Shown here in pieces: positions 6,477 to 14,886 of a stretch of 64,000 bases of DNA. The position numbers and the translations under genes were made by a program. The notes under the pieces were generated by a model. That model had not been told where the DNA came from and searched no databases. It worked only from the letters and a program-made list of their open reading frames with translations. This DNA comes from Catellatospora sp. KI3. GTDB lineage: Bacteria > Actinomycetota > Actinomycetes > Mycobacteriales > Micromonosporaceae. Position 1 is the stretch's first letter. Each line of letters starts with the position of its first letter. The stretch is taken from assembly GCF_029948125.1 (NCBI RefSeq), contig NZ_JASAMB010000001.1, forward strand, positions 496,001 through 560,000, read 5' to 3'.

Positions 6477-8179
6477 CGAAGTTCTTCCTCGTCCACGCGC
6501 AGCACCCATTCGGCGAACGGCTCGGTCGCGTCCTTGCGGCCGTCGAGGTACCGGCGCACCAGGCGCTCGGCGTACTGGGGCAGCTCGTCGGCGGTGGTCT
6601 TGAGGCCGCGCAGCTTGCGGCCGAAGTTCGGGTTCTGGCCCTGCGCCATGCTCAGCGCGCCGCCCAGGTGCACCTGGAAGCCCTCGACCATCTCGCCGTC
6701 CGGGCCGGGGACCAGCTGGCCCTTGAGCCCGATGTCGCCGACCTGGGTACGCGCGCACGCGTTCGGGCAGCCGTTGACGTTGATCGAGACCGAGCCGTCG
6801 ATGCGGCCGAACACCTTCTCCAGGTGCGCCACGGTCTTCGCGGCGGTCGCCTTGGTCTCGACGATGGCCAGCTTGCAGAACTCGATGCCGGTGCAGGCCA
6901 TGGTGTCGCGCCGGAAGCTCGACGGCCGGGCCTGCAGCCCGATCGCGTCCAGCGCCGCGATCAGCGACTCGACCCTGTCCTCGGCGACGTCGAGCACGAG
7001 CAGCTTCTGGTACGGCGTCAGCCGCACCCGCCCCGAGCCGTGCGCCTCGGCGATGTCGGCGACCTGGTTCAGCACCGTGCCGCTGACCCGACCGGCCACC
7101 GCGGCCACGCCGACGTAGAACTTCCCGTCCCGCTGCCGGTGCACGCCGATGTGGTCGATGGCGTGCTCGGGCAGGACCGGCGCCGGGCCGTCGACGAGTT
7201 TGCGGCCGAGGAACTCGTCCTCCAGGATCTGGCGGAACTTGTCCACACCCCAGTCGGCGATCAGGAACTTGATCCGGGCGCGGGCGCGCAGGCGCCGGTA
7301 GCCGTAGTCGCGGAACAGGCGCGCCACCGCGGCGTACACCTCGGCGACCTCGTGCAGGGGCACCCAGGCGCCCAGGCGCTGGGCGAGCATCGGGTTGGTG
7401 GACAGGCCGCCGCCGACCCACAGGTCGAAGCCGGGGCCGTGCTCGGGGTGCACGGCGCCGAGGAACGAGATGTCGTTCGCCTCGTACGGCACGTCGGCCA
7501 GCCAGGAGACCACGGACTTGAACTTGCGGGGCAGATTGGACAGCGTCGGGTCGCCGATGTACTTCTCGACGATCTCCTGGATCGCCGGGGTCCCGTCGAG
7601 CACCTCGTCGGCGCTGATGCCCGCCACCGGGCTGCCCATCACCACGCGCGGGGTGTCGCCGCACGCCTCAGTGCTGGACAGGCCGACCGCCTCGATCTCC
7701 CGCCAGATCGCGGGCACGTCCTCGATCCGCACCCAGTGCAGCTGGACGTTCTGGCGGTCGGTGATGTCGGCGGTGTCGCGGCCGTACTTGATCGACACGT
7801 TCGCGACCGCGCGCAGCTGGGCCAGGTCGAGCTGGCCGCCGTCGATGCGCACGCGGAGCATGAAGTACTCGTCGTCCAGCTCGTGCGGCTCCAGGACCGC
7901 GGTGCGGCCGCCGTCGATCCCGGGCTTGCGCTGGGTGTAGAGCCCCCACCAGCGAAGCCGGCCGCGCAGGTCGGCGGGGTCGATCGAGGCGAACCCGCGG
8001 TGGGCGTAGATGTTCTCGACGCGGGCGCGCACGTTGAGCCCGTTGTCGTCCTTCTTCGTGCGCTCGTTGGGGTTGAGGGGTTCCCGGTGGCCCAACGCCC
8101 ACTGGCCCTCACCACGCGGTTTGCGCGCGGCCCGGCCCGGGGTGGCTGCCGGCGACTGCGGTGCTGCTGATGCTGCCAT
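6473..8179 (-). CDS. sir: ferredoxin-dependent sulfite (nitrite/sulfite) reductase
   Basis: Six-electron reduction of sulfite to sulfide using ferredoxin, siroheme and a [4Fe-4S] cluster; 568 aa. The two ferredoxin-like half domains and sirohaem half domains alternate in the usual order. Cluster ligands are visible as CTGIEFC (C-x5-C, about residue 430) and NGCPNACAR (C-x3-C, about residue 470). TRKDDNGLNVRARVENIY-like text at the N-terminus matches actinobacterial Sir. ATG 8179 has GGAGGA 7 nt upstream. First structural gene of a tightly overlapping operon with cysH and the chelatase; preceded by a leader peptide. A nitrite reductase is the alternative, but the sulfate genes decide it. Confidence 0.93.
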   Translation of the reverse strand: MAASAAPQSPAATPGRAARKPRGEGQWALGHREPLNPNERTKKDDNGLNVRARVENIYAHRGFASIDPADLRGRLRWWGLYTQRKPGIDGGRTAVLEPHELDDEYFMLRVRIDGGQLDLAQLRAVANVSIKYGRDTADITDRQNVQLHWVRIEDVPAIWREIEAVGLSSTEACGDTPRVVMGSPVAGISADEVLDGTPAIQEIVEKYIGDPTLSNLPRKFKSVVSWLADVPYEANDISFLGAVHPEHGPGFDLWVGGGLSTNPMLAQRLGAWVPLHEVAEVYAAVARLFRDYGYRRLRARARIKFLIADWGVDKFRQILEDEFLGRKLVDGPAPVLPEHAIDHIGVHRQRDGKFYVGVAAVAGRVSGTVLNQVADIAEAHGSGRVRLTPYQKLLVLDVAEDRVESLIAALDAIGLQARPSSFRRDTMACTGIEFCKLAIVETKATAAKTVAHLEKVFGRIDGSVSINVNGCPNACARTQVGDIGLKGQLVPGPDGEMVEGFQVHLGGALSMAQGQNPNFGRKLRGLKTTADELPQYAERLVRRYLDGRKDATEPFAEWVLRVDEEELR

Positions 8180-8316
8180 CGCAGCGTCCTCCTGTGATCC
8201 TATAGAGCGAGAGCGCGCCTGCGCGCCGTCCCGCGGATCACGCGGATTCAAGCATGTGAATGCTTCGGCGCGGAGGTCGCGCCCGGTTTCGAGAAAGAGA
8301 AAACGGACCGGGCGCC
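8180..8316 (-). promoter_or_regulatory. leader RNA between leader peptide and sir
   Basis: 137 nt separating the leader peptide stop from the sir start. On the reverse strand several short hairpins can form: CCGGT...ACCGG around 8283-8311, AAGCA-TTCACA-TGCTT near 8250 and GC-rich pairs near 8220-8235. The arrangement fits translational or transcriptional attenuation, but I cannot fold it rigorously. Confidence 0.4.
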
Positions 8317-8418
8317 TCAGCCGGCCGGACAGATCGCGCTGCGCACACGGCCGAAGTCGATGTGGCGGCGGGCGGTGAGCCCGAGCCCCATCAGGCGGCG
8401 GTGGGCAGCGGGATTCAT
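8317..8418 (-). CDS. 33-residue leader peptide upstream of sir
   Basis: MNPAAHRRLMGLGLTARR continues to HIDFGRVRSAICPAG, then TGA. The RRHIDFGRVRSAIC segment matches the R-x-H-V/I-D-x-x-R-x-x-S-A-x-C pattern of short actinobacterial putative leader peptides found ahead of sulfur-assimilation genes. A GAGAGAG site precedes the ATG. Cysteine lies four codons before the stop, so slow decoding of Cys codons under cysteine shortage could control the downstream operon. Function as an attenuator is inference from position and pattern. Confidence 0.8.
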   Translation of the reverse strand: MNPAAHRRLMGLGLTARRHIDFGRVRSAICPAG

Positions 8419-8577
8419 GCGACAACTCTCTCACGGCCGCTGACCCCGTGCCAATCGTCAGCCGTGCAACGTCCCACATGTTGACGCTTACGTGACGCAG
8501 ATCGCTCCCGCGGGGCGGACACCGCCCACCCCGGCGGCGCCCGCCGTTAAGCGGCTGTGAACACCTCCGGCGCGAGG

Positions 8578-10104
8578 TCAGCGCTCCCGCTTGGCCAGCG
8601 GGACGAACAGCACCGCCTCGGTGCCGCCGCCTTCCCGATTGCGCAGCTCGATGCTCCCCCGCAGCTCACCGGTGGTGAGCGTACGGATGATCTGCAGTCC
8701 GAGCCGCTTGTTCGCGGTCGGGTCGAAGTCCTCCGGCAGCCCGCGCCCGTTGTCGGCGACCACCACGTGCAGCTCCTTCTTGGCCCGCTCGACCCGCACC
8801 ACCACCTCGGCGCCGGTCGGCACGCTGCCCTCGACCGCCTCGAACCCGTGCTCGACCGCGTTGAGCAGCAGCTCGTTCAGGACCATCACCAGCGGGGTGG
8901 CGATCTCGGCGGGCAGCACGCCGAAGGTGCCGTCCCGCCGGGTGCGTACCGGCGACTCCGGCGAGGCGACCTCGGCCGCCGCGTTGGCGACCCGGTCGAC
9001 GATCCCGTCGAACTCGACCGCCTCGTCGGCCGACATCGCCAGCGTCTCGTGCACCAGCGCGATCGACGCCACCCGGCGTACCGACTCCTCCAGCGCGGCC
9101 CGCGCCTCGGGCAGGGTGACCCGCCGGGCCTGCAGCCGCAGCAGCGCCGCGACCGTCTGCAGGTTGTTCTTGACCCGGTGGTGGATCTCGCGGATCGTCG
9201 CGTCCTTGGTGATCAGCGCCCGGTCCCGCCGCTTGACCTCGGTGATGTCGCGCACCAGCACCAGCGCGCCGATCGGCACGCCCGCGGGCATCAGCGGCAG
9301 CGCCCGGCTGAGCACGGTGGCGGTCCGCGCCTCGATCTCCTTGCGCGGCGGCGCGTCCCCGCGCAGCGCGCCCAGGATGCGGTTGCTCGCCTCCGAGCCC
9401 TCCAGCGGGTCCTCGGCCAGCCGGTTGAACAGGGCGGCCAGGTCCTCGCCGACCAGGTGGGCGGAGAAGCCCAGGCGCCGGATCGCCGACTGCGCGTTGG
9501 GCGAGGCGTAGGTGACCTTGCCGCTGCCGTCCAGCCGGATCAGGCCGTCGCCCACGCGCGGGGCCGAGGTGGTCTCGCCCGCGTGCCGGGTCGCCGGGAA
9601 GGTGCCGTCGGCGATCATCTGGGCCAGGTCGTCGGCGGTGGTCAGGTAGTTCAGTTCGAGCTGGCTCGGGGTGCGGGCGGTGGACAGGTTGGTGTCGCGG
9701 CCGACCACGGCCATCACGTCGCCCGCCTCGCCGTCGGCGCTGCGGCGGCGCACCGGGATCGCCTCGTGGCGGGCGGGGGTGTCGCCGTACCAGACGGGGT
9801 CGCCCTCGCGCCAGATCCGGCCCTGCTCGCGCGCCACCGCCAGATGGGCCACCTCGGCCCCGTGCGAGATCCGCCCGACCTGGTCGTCCTGGTACGCCGT
9901 GGGTGCCGTGGTGGGGCGCACCTGCGCGACGCACAGGTACGCCAGCGACCCGGCCGGGTGGTTCTCCACCGGCACCCACAGCAGCAGGTCCGCGAAGGAC
10001 AGGTCGGAGATCAGCTGCCAGTCCCCGGCGAGCCGGTGCAGATGATCGATATCGGCCGGCCCCAGGGAGGTGTGCTCCTCCACCAGCTCACGCAGTGTCG
10101 ACAC
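8578..10104 (-). CDS. pdtaS: PdtaS-type sensor histidine kinase
   Basis: Cytosolic HisKA_2 kinase, 508 aa, with an N-terminal GAF-like half (residues ~1-145), a PAS region (~170-280), the phospho-acceptor EIHHRVKNNLQTVAALLRLQARR near residue 305 and an HATPase domain with NELLLNAVEHGF (N box) and VVVADNGRGLPEDFD (G1). There are no membrane segments. The mycobacterial orthologue phosphorylates the ANTAR regulator PdtaR; that partner is not in this window. GTG start at 10104 with AGAGG upstream. It lies in the whiB1 neighbourhood, as in mycobacteria, which supports orthology. Confidence 0.88.
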   Translation of the reverse strand: MSTLRELVEEHTSLGPADIDHLHRLAGDWQLISDLSFADLLLWVPVENHPAGSLAYLCVAQVRPTTAPTAYQDDQVGRISHGAEVAHLAVAREQGRIWREGDPVWYGDTPARHEAIPVRRRSADGEAGDVMAVVGRDTNLSTARTPSQLELNYLTTADDLAQMIADGTFPATRHAGETTSAPRVGDGLIRLDGSGKVTYASPNAQSAIRRLGFSAHLVGEDLAALFNRLAEDPLEGSEASNRILGALRGDAPPRKEIEARTATVLSRALPLMPAGVPIGALVLVRDITEVKRRDRALITKDATIREIHHRVKNNLQTVAALLRLQARRVTLPEARAALEESVRRVASIALVHETLAMSADEAVEFDGIVDRVANAAAEVASPESPVRTRRDGTFGVLPAEIATPLVMVLNELLLNAVEHGFEAVEGSVPTGAEVVVRVERAKKELHVVVADNGRGLPEDFDPTANKRLGLQIIRTLTTGELRGSIELRNREGGGTEAVLFVPLAKRER

Positions 10105-10156
10105 GAGTGAAGCCTCTCATGCCCGCACCCTGCGATGACGGTCAGCCGGAAACGGC

Positions 10157-11209
10157 TCACAGCGTGGTCGTGACCTTCTTCAGCCCGCGCGGGGCGTCCG
10201 GGTCGTTGCCGCGGGCCAGGGCCAGCGCCATGACCATCTGCTGCACCGGCAGGATCTCCAGCAGCGGGGCGTAGCGCTCGTCCACGGCGGGCACCGGCAG
10301 CTGCGCGTGCGCGCCGGCCACCGGGTCCGGGCCGATCGCGACCACGTCGGCGCTGCGCTCGTCGAGCCGGGCCAGCACGTCGCGCATGGCCTGCCCGCCG
10401 GGGCCGTTGCCCACGAAGGCGAGCACCGGCACGTCGGGCTGGGTCATCGCGAGCGGGCCGTGCAGCAGGTCCGCGCCGGAGAAGGCCAGCGCGGGCAGGT
10501 ACGACGTCTCCATCAGCTTGAGCGCCGACTCGCGCGCCGACGGGTAGGCGTAGCCCCGGCCCGTGGTGACCATGCGGGCGGCGAACCGGTAGCGCGCGGC
10601 CAGCTCGGTGGCGGTGGTGTCGGCCAGGGTGCGCTCGGCCAGCTCCGGCAGCGCGGCCAGGGCGGCCTGCTCGTCGGCGGGCAGCGCGCCGCCGTTGCGT
10701 ACCCCCTCGATGAGCTGGAGCAGCGCGAACAGCTCGGCGGTGTAGGTCTTGGTGGCCGCGACGGCGCGCTCGTGCCCGGCGGCGACGTCGACCGACAGCT
10801 CGGCGGTCTGCGCGAGCACCGAGTCGGGCGCGTTGGTGACGGCGAGCGTGAGCGCGCCGGACTCGCGGGCCACCCGGACCACCTCGGTCAGGTCGGGCGA
10901 GCCGCCGCTCTGCGAGACCCCGATGACCAGGGCGTGCGACAGGTCGGGGCGGGCGCCGAAAACGGTGATCGCGCTCGGCGAGGCGAGCCCGGCGGGCAGG
11001 CCCAGCCGGATCTCGGTCAGGTAAGACCCGTACAGGGCCGCGTGGTCGGAGGTGCCCCGGGCGACGAACACCACGTGCTTGGGCTGCCGCTGCGCGATCA
11101 CCTTGGCGACCTGCGCGATGGCCCCGGCGCTGGCCGGCTCCAGCAGCCCGGCCATGACCTGCGGCTGCTCCGCGATGTCGGTCGCCATCCCGTTTCCGCG
11201 CTGCACCAT
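10157..11209 (-). CDS. SIS-domain sugar isomerase/deaminase-like protein (GlmS C-terminal type)
   Basis: A 350-aa protein with two SIS phosphosugar-binding domains: VVFVARGTSDHAALYGSYLTE and VIGVSQSGGSPDLTEV in the first, GRGYAYPSARESALKLMET in the second. The ending GLKKVTTTL resembles the PRNLAKSVTVE tail of GlmS-type isomerase domains. It lacks the glutaminase domain, so it would act on an aminosugar or as a deaminase/isomerase with free ammonia. Starts at 11227, 11209 and 11188 are all in frame; 11209 is a compromise, none having an ideal ribosome site. Exact substrate unknown. Confidence 0.75.
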   Translation of the reverse strand: MVQRGNGMATDIAEQPQVMAGLLEPASAGAIAQVAKVIAQRQPKHVVFVARGTSDHAALYGSYLTEIRLGLPAGLASPSAITVFGARPDLSHALVIGVSQSGGSPDLTEVVRVARESGALTLAVTNAPDSVLAQTAELSVDVAAGHERAVAATKTYTAELFALLQLIEGVRNGGALPADEQAALAALPELAERTLADTTATELAARYRFAARMVTTGRGYAYPSARESALKLMETSYLPALAFSGADLLHGPLAMTQPDVPVLAFVGNGPGGQAMRDVLARLDERSADVVAIGPDPVAGAHAQLPVPAVDERYAPLLEILPVQQMVMALALARGNDPDAPRGLKKVTTTL

Positions 11210-11391
11210 CTCCACCACACCCATCATCGGCGCGCGGCGCGGCGGGATCCGCCACCCTGCGCGCAAGTCGCTCGGTTCGTGCGCAGTCTTGCACGATTGA
11301 ACGCGGTACGGCAACACTACGCGCACTAATGAGCAGGCTCACACATCGGCGCGTATTGCTCTAGCCTGTCTGCCATCGAGGGGAGGATCGC

Positions 11392-12975
11392 GTGTCCGAC
11401 GGCGTCGACGACCCGCGTCAGGAGGCGCTGGGCGAGCTCGCCCTCGCCGCCCTGGCCTGGGAGGAGCAGGACTACGAGCACGCCGCGAACCACGTGTGCG
11501 CGGCGCTGGCGCACGAGCCGACCCTGCCGGAGGCGCACGAGCTCCTCGCCCGGCTGGCCGCCCGCGACGACGACGGCGGGATGGCCCTGTTCCGGCCCGG
11601 CCGGCGCGCCTTCATCGGGCAGGTCGTGGCGTACGCGCACGTGCTGGCCCGCCGCGGCGACGTCGTCGACGCCCTGTCCCTGCTGGCCCAGGCCACCGCG
11701 CACGACCCGTCCCGGGCCTGGGCCGACGTCGCCTGGGTGCACGCGGTCGACCCGGGCGCGCTCAACCCGGAGCACCTGGTCGGCCTGCTGCTGACCGTGC
11801 TCGGGGCGCTGCCCGACCCGGCGCCCGCGCCGGTGGCCGCGGCCAACCGGGCCTACCTGTCGCTGGCCGAGCGGGCCCTGGCCGCGTTCCCGCGCGCGGC
11901 GCTGCTGCACGGGGCCGCCTCCGGGGTCGCCCGGCGGATGGGCGCGGTGCCCCTGGCGCTGCGCTGGTCCGCCCGGGGCGCCCAGCTGGAGTCCGGCAAG
12001 CTCACCGAGATGTGGCGGGCCAACGCGCTGCGCGCCGACGGCCAGCTCGACGCGGCCGTGGCGGCGATGCGGACCGCGCAGCGGCACGATCCGGACGACC
12101 TCGCCGTCACCTCGGACCTGGCGATCTGGCTGACCGAGGCGGGTCAGGCCGGGGAGGGCCTGCGCCTGATCGAGGCGGCGATCCGCCGCGACCCGTCCTA
12201 CGACTGCGCCGTGCACACCGCGCACCGGCTGCGCTTCCTCGCCGACGGCGACCCCGAGCACCTGGTCGCGCTCGCCGACTTCACCCGGACCCAGCCGTCG
12301 GTCAGCCACGAGCACCTGGACCTCGACGAGTGCTGCGAGGCGCTGCCGTGGCTGGGCTTCGTACCCCCGCCGGACGGTGCCCCGGCGCCGGACGGGCGGG
12401 CACCGGCGCTGCCGGTCCGCGGCCGACGCGACCTCGACGCGCTGCTGGACCTGGGCTGGGGCCCGCCACCGTCGCGGTACGACCTGGCGATCCGCCTGTC
12501 CGGGCTGGGCGCCGACGACCTGCTCGCCGCGCTGCACGCCGCCGAGGGCGGCGACGCCGCGGCCCGGCGGCGCCAGCTGTGGTGCTGCCTGGGCCTGCTG
12601 CACCACCGCACCGGCGAGCCGTGGCCGGTCTCGACCCGGCGTCGGCTGCTGGTCGAACTGGCCTTCGGCGCGGCCGACCGGGCCGCCGAGGCGGCGCTGT
12701 ACGCCATGGTCACCGCCGCGTGGGTGGACCCCGACTGCCGGGCCGACGTGGCCGAGCTGGTCGCCGCCCGGTTCGACGCCTCGCCTGACGGGGGCGGCAC
12801 GACGGTGGCCCAGCTCGCCTTCGTGACCCCCGGGGTCGATCCGGCGGTGCGGGCGCGCATCTGGACGGTCTGCGAGCGAGCGTGGCCGCGCTCGTACCAA
12901 CCTGCGGCTTCGCGGGCACCGGCCCTGCCGATGCCGCGCCGGTCCTGGCTGGACCGCCTGCTCCGCCGCCCCTGA
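11392..12975 (+). CDS. tetratricopeptide-repeat protein
   Basis: A 527-aa, alanine-rich, mostly helical protein. TPR-like helix pairs are recognisable at about residues 8-60 (ALAALAWEEQDYEHAANHVCAALAHEPTLPEAHELLARLA), 70-105 and 195-260 (ANALRADGQLDAAVAAMRTAQRHDPDDLAVTSDLAIWLTEAGQ). The C-terminal 200 residues are not a recognised domain; the extreme C-terminus is basic (PRRSWLDRLLRRP). The GTG start at 11392 has GGGAGGA 5 nt upstream. A scaffold role is plausible, but no partner is indicated. Confidence 0.72.
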   Translation: MSDGVDDPRQEALGELALAALAWEEQDYEHAANHVCAALAHEPTLPEAHELLARLAARDDDGGMALFRPGRRAFIGQVVAYAHVLARRGDVVDALSLLAQATAHDPSRAWADVAWVHAVDPGALNPEHLVGLLLTVLGALPDPAPAPVAAANRAYLSLAERALAAFPRAALLHGAASGVARRMGAVPLALRWSARGAQLESGKLTEMWRANALRADGQLDAAVAAMRTAQRHDPDDLAVTSDLAIWLTEAGQAGEGLRLIEAAIRRDPSYDCAVHTAHRLRFLADGDPEHLVALADFTRTQPSVSHEHLDLDECCEALPWLGFVPPPDGAPAPDGRAPALPVRGRRDLDALLDLGWGPPPSRYDLAIRLSGLGADDLLAALHAAEGGDAAARRRQLWCCLGLLHHRTGEPWPVSTRRRLLVELAFGAADRAAEAALYAMVTAAWVDPDCRADVAELVAARFDASPDGGGTTVAQLAFVTPGVDPAVRARIWTVCERAWPRSYQPAASRAPALPMPRRSWLDRLLRRP

Positions 12976-13001
12976 CCCGGCGCGCCCCCACCCGGGCAGG
13001 C

Positions 13002-13037
13002 GACACCCCCGGCGACAGGCGGGTCGCCGGGGGTGTC
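13002..13037 (+). terminator. strong hairpin terminator after the TPR gene
   Basis: Perfect 14-bp stem, GACACCCCCGGCGA (13002-13015) with 13024-13037, 8-nt loop, between convergent genes. Confidence 0.8.
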
Positions 13038-13047
13038 AGGTCTTGCT

Positions 13048-13107
13048 GCAGTTTCGGGGAAACTGCTGGAATTCGAGCCCGGATTGCTGCAGTTTCCCCG
13101 AAACTGC
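13048..13107. repeat. 60-bp nested palindrome, family A copy 2 (best copy)
   Basis: Left arm GCAGTTTCGGGGAAACTGC (13048-13066), right arm GCAGTTTCCCCGAAACTGC (13089-13107), exact reverse complements. Each arm is an 8-bp inverted repeat around 3 bp. It lies between the terminator of the TPR gene and the 3' end of the convergent MFS gene. Confidence 0.92.
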
Positions 13108-13144
13108 AGCGATCCGTAGCCCCGCCGCGGCAGCGGCGCGCGGG

Positions 13145-14737
13145 TCAGTCGATGGCGACCAGCGGACGCGCCTCGGCCTCGGCGCCCTCACCGGCGGGCT
13201 CGTCGTGCCCGCGCAGCGGCACCTCCTTGATGAACCAGGCCGCGACCGGCACCAGGATCGCGAAGCCCAGCGCCCACCAGAACAGGCCCGAGGTCGCGAA
13301 TGCGATGGCGTGCACCACCAGGTCCTTGGCCGCCGCCGGCAGCTTGTCCAGCTCGGTGGGCTGCAGCTCGCCGACGCTGAAGTTCATGCCACCGCCCGCA
13401 CCGGCCGGCATGTGGTCGGTCATGTAGTCCTTGAGGCGGTTGACGAAGACCGCGCCGAACAGCGACACACCGAACGAGCCGCCGATGGAGCGCACGAACG
13501 TCGCGGTGGAGCTGGAGACGCCCAGGTCCTTGCGGTCCACGCTGTTCTGCGCGATCAGCATGGTGGTCTGCATCAGGAAGCCCATGCCGACGCCCAGCAG
13601 GACCATGTAGGCCGACGACTCGGTGCGGCTGGTGTCGGCGTCCAGGCGGGTGAGCAGGTACATCGCGAGCGCGAGCGTCACACCGCCGACGATCGGGAAG
13701 GCGCGGTACCTACCGGTCCTGGTGATGGTCCGGCCCGCGAAGACCGAGGTCACCATCATGCCGAGCATCATCGGCAGCAGCAGCAGGCCGCTGTTGGTCG
13801 CCGAGGCGCCCTGGACGGTCTGCATGTACAGCGGCAGGAACGAGATCGCGCCGAACATCGCGAAGCCGACCATGAAGCCAATGATCGAGACCAGGCTGAA
13901 GTTGCGGTTGCGGAAGATGCCCAGCGGCAGGATCGGCTCGGCGACCCGGGTCTGCGTCCACAGGAAGATCGCCAGCAGGACCACGCCGACGACCGCGAGG
14001 CCGATGATCTGCTTGGAGCCCCACGCGTACTTGTCGCCGCCCCAGGTGGTGATCAGCACGAGCGCGGTCACGCCCACGCTGAGCAGCGCGGCGCCGATCC
14101 AGTCGATGCGGTGCTCGGTGCGGTACTTGGGCAGGTGCAGGGTGGAGGCCAGCACGAGCAGAGCGACGCCGCCGATGGGCAGGTTGATGTAGAAGGCCCA
14201 GCGCCAGTCGGCGTGGTCGGTGATGAAGCCGCCGATCAGCGGGCCGCCGATCATGGCGATACCCATGATCGCGGCCATCATGCCCTGGTACTTGCCGCGC
14301 TCGCGCGGGGGCACCAGGTCGCCGATGATCGCCATCGCGCCGACCATCAGACCGCCGCCGCCGAGGCCCTGCAGCGCCCGGAAGGCGATCAGCTGGGTCA
14401 TGCCCGAGCCGGGGTCGATCTCGCCCGCCGCACCGGACAGCGCCGAGCCGACCAGGAAGATCACGATCGAGACCATGAAGATGGTCTTGCGGCCGTACAG
14501 GTCGCCGAGCTTGCCCCAGATCGGGGTGGAGATGGTGGTGCCCAGCACGTACGCCGTGACCACCCAGGACAGCTTGTCCAGGCCGCCCAGCTCGCCGACG
14601 ATCCGCGGCATCGCGGTTCCGACGATCATGTTGTCGAGCATCGCCAGCAGGATGGCGAGCATCAGACCGGGCAGCACGACCTTGAGGTTCGGCTTGGGGA
14701 GGTTCGGGGATGACGCCCGATCGAGCACTTCGGTCAC
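13145..14737 (-). CDS. DHA2-family MFS multidrug efflux transporter
   Basis: Proton-driven exporter of 530 aa with about 14 hydrophobic segments. Motif A is GKLGDLYGRKTIFM after helix 2, motif C is GIAMIGGPLIGGFI in helix 5, and the N-terminal LDNMIVGTAMPRIVGEL is motif D1-like, as in EmrB/QacA proteins. GTG start at 14737. Divergent from a tetR gene, with a short repeat-rich operator region between them, so local repression relieved by the exported compound is likely. Substrate cannot be predicted. Confidence 0.88.
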   Translation of the reverse strand: MTEVLDRASSPNLPKPNLKVVLPGLMLAILLAMLDNMIVGTAMPRIVGELGGLDKLSWVVTAYVLGTTISTPIWGKLGDLYGRKTIFMVSIVIFLVGSALSGAAGEIDPGSGMTQLIAFRALQGLGGGGLMVGAMAIIGDLVPPRERGKYQGMMAAIMGIAMIGGPLIGGFITDHADWRWAFYINLPIGGVALLVLASTLHLPKYRTEHRIDWIGAALLSVGVTALVLITTWGGDKYAWGSKQIIGLAVVGVVLLAIFLWTQTRVAEPILPLGIFRNRNFSLVSIIGFMVGFAMFGAISFLPLYMQTVQGASATNSGLLLLPMMLGMMVTSVFAGRTITRTGRYRAFPIVGGVTLALAMYLLTRLDADTSRTESSAYMVLLGVGMGFLMQTTMLIAQNSVDRKDLGVSSSTATFVRSIGGSFGVSLFGAVFVNRLKDYMTDHMPAGAGGGMNFSVGELQPTELDKLPAAAKDLVVHAIAFATSGLFWWALGFAILVPVAAWFIKEVPLRGHDEPAGEGAEAEARPLVAID

Positions 14738-14767
14738 GGGTTAGGCTCCGCTCAGATCACCGGCTTG

Positions 14768-14829
14768 CTTACTTGCCGCCCGGCTAGATTATTTACTAGC
14801 CGTACGGTAAGTTACTTACTTGCCGCCCG
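14768..14829. promoter_or_regulatory. operator region of the tetR/MFS pair
   Basis: A 15-bp direct repeat CTTACTTGCCGCCCG occurs at 14768-14782 and 14815-14829. Between them lies the perfect inverted repeat CGGCTAG-N8-CTAGCCG (14781-14802), and CGGTAAG-N7-CTTGCCG (14805-14825) has one mismatch. This AT-rich patch is the only one nearby and sits between divergent starts. Confidence 0.75.
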
Positions 14830-14886
14830 TCAAGCCAGTAACGCGGGAGGATGAGAAGTGTGGTCCACCCGACTCCGGAGCCAGCG

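Noticed and set aside
5999-8170. 723-codon open frame on the plus strand over sir/cysH
   Set aside because: It is the antisense of conserved sir and cysH; the translation is Arg/His/Val-rich without any domain, a GC-rich shadow.
8557-10110. 517-codon plus-strand frame opposite pdtaS
   Set aside because: Antisense shadow of the HisKA_2 kinase; repeated RRGDLGRR-like text only.
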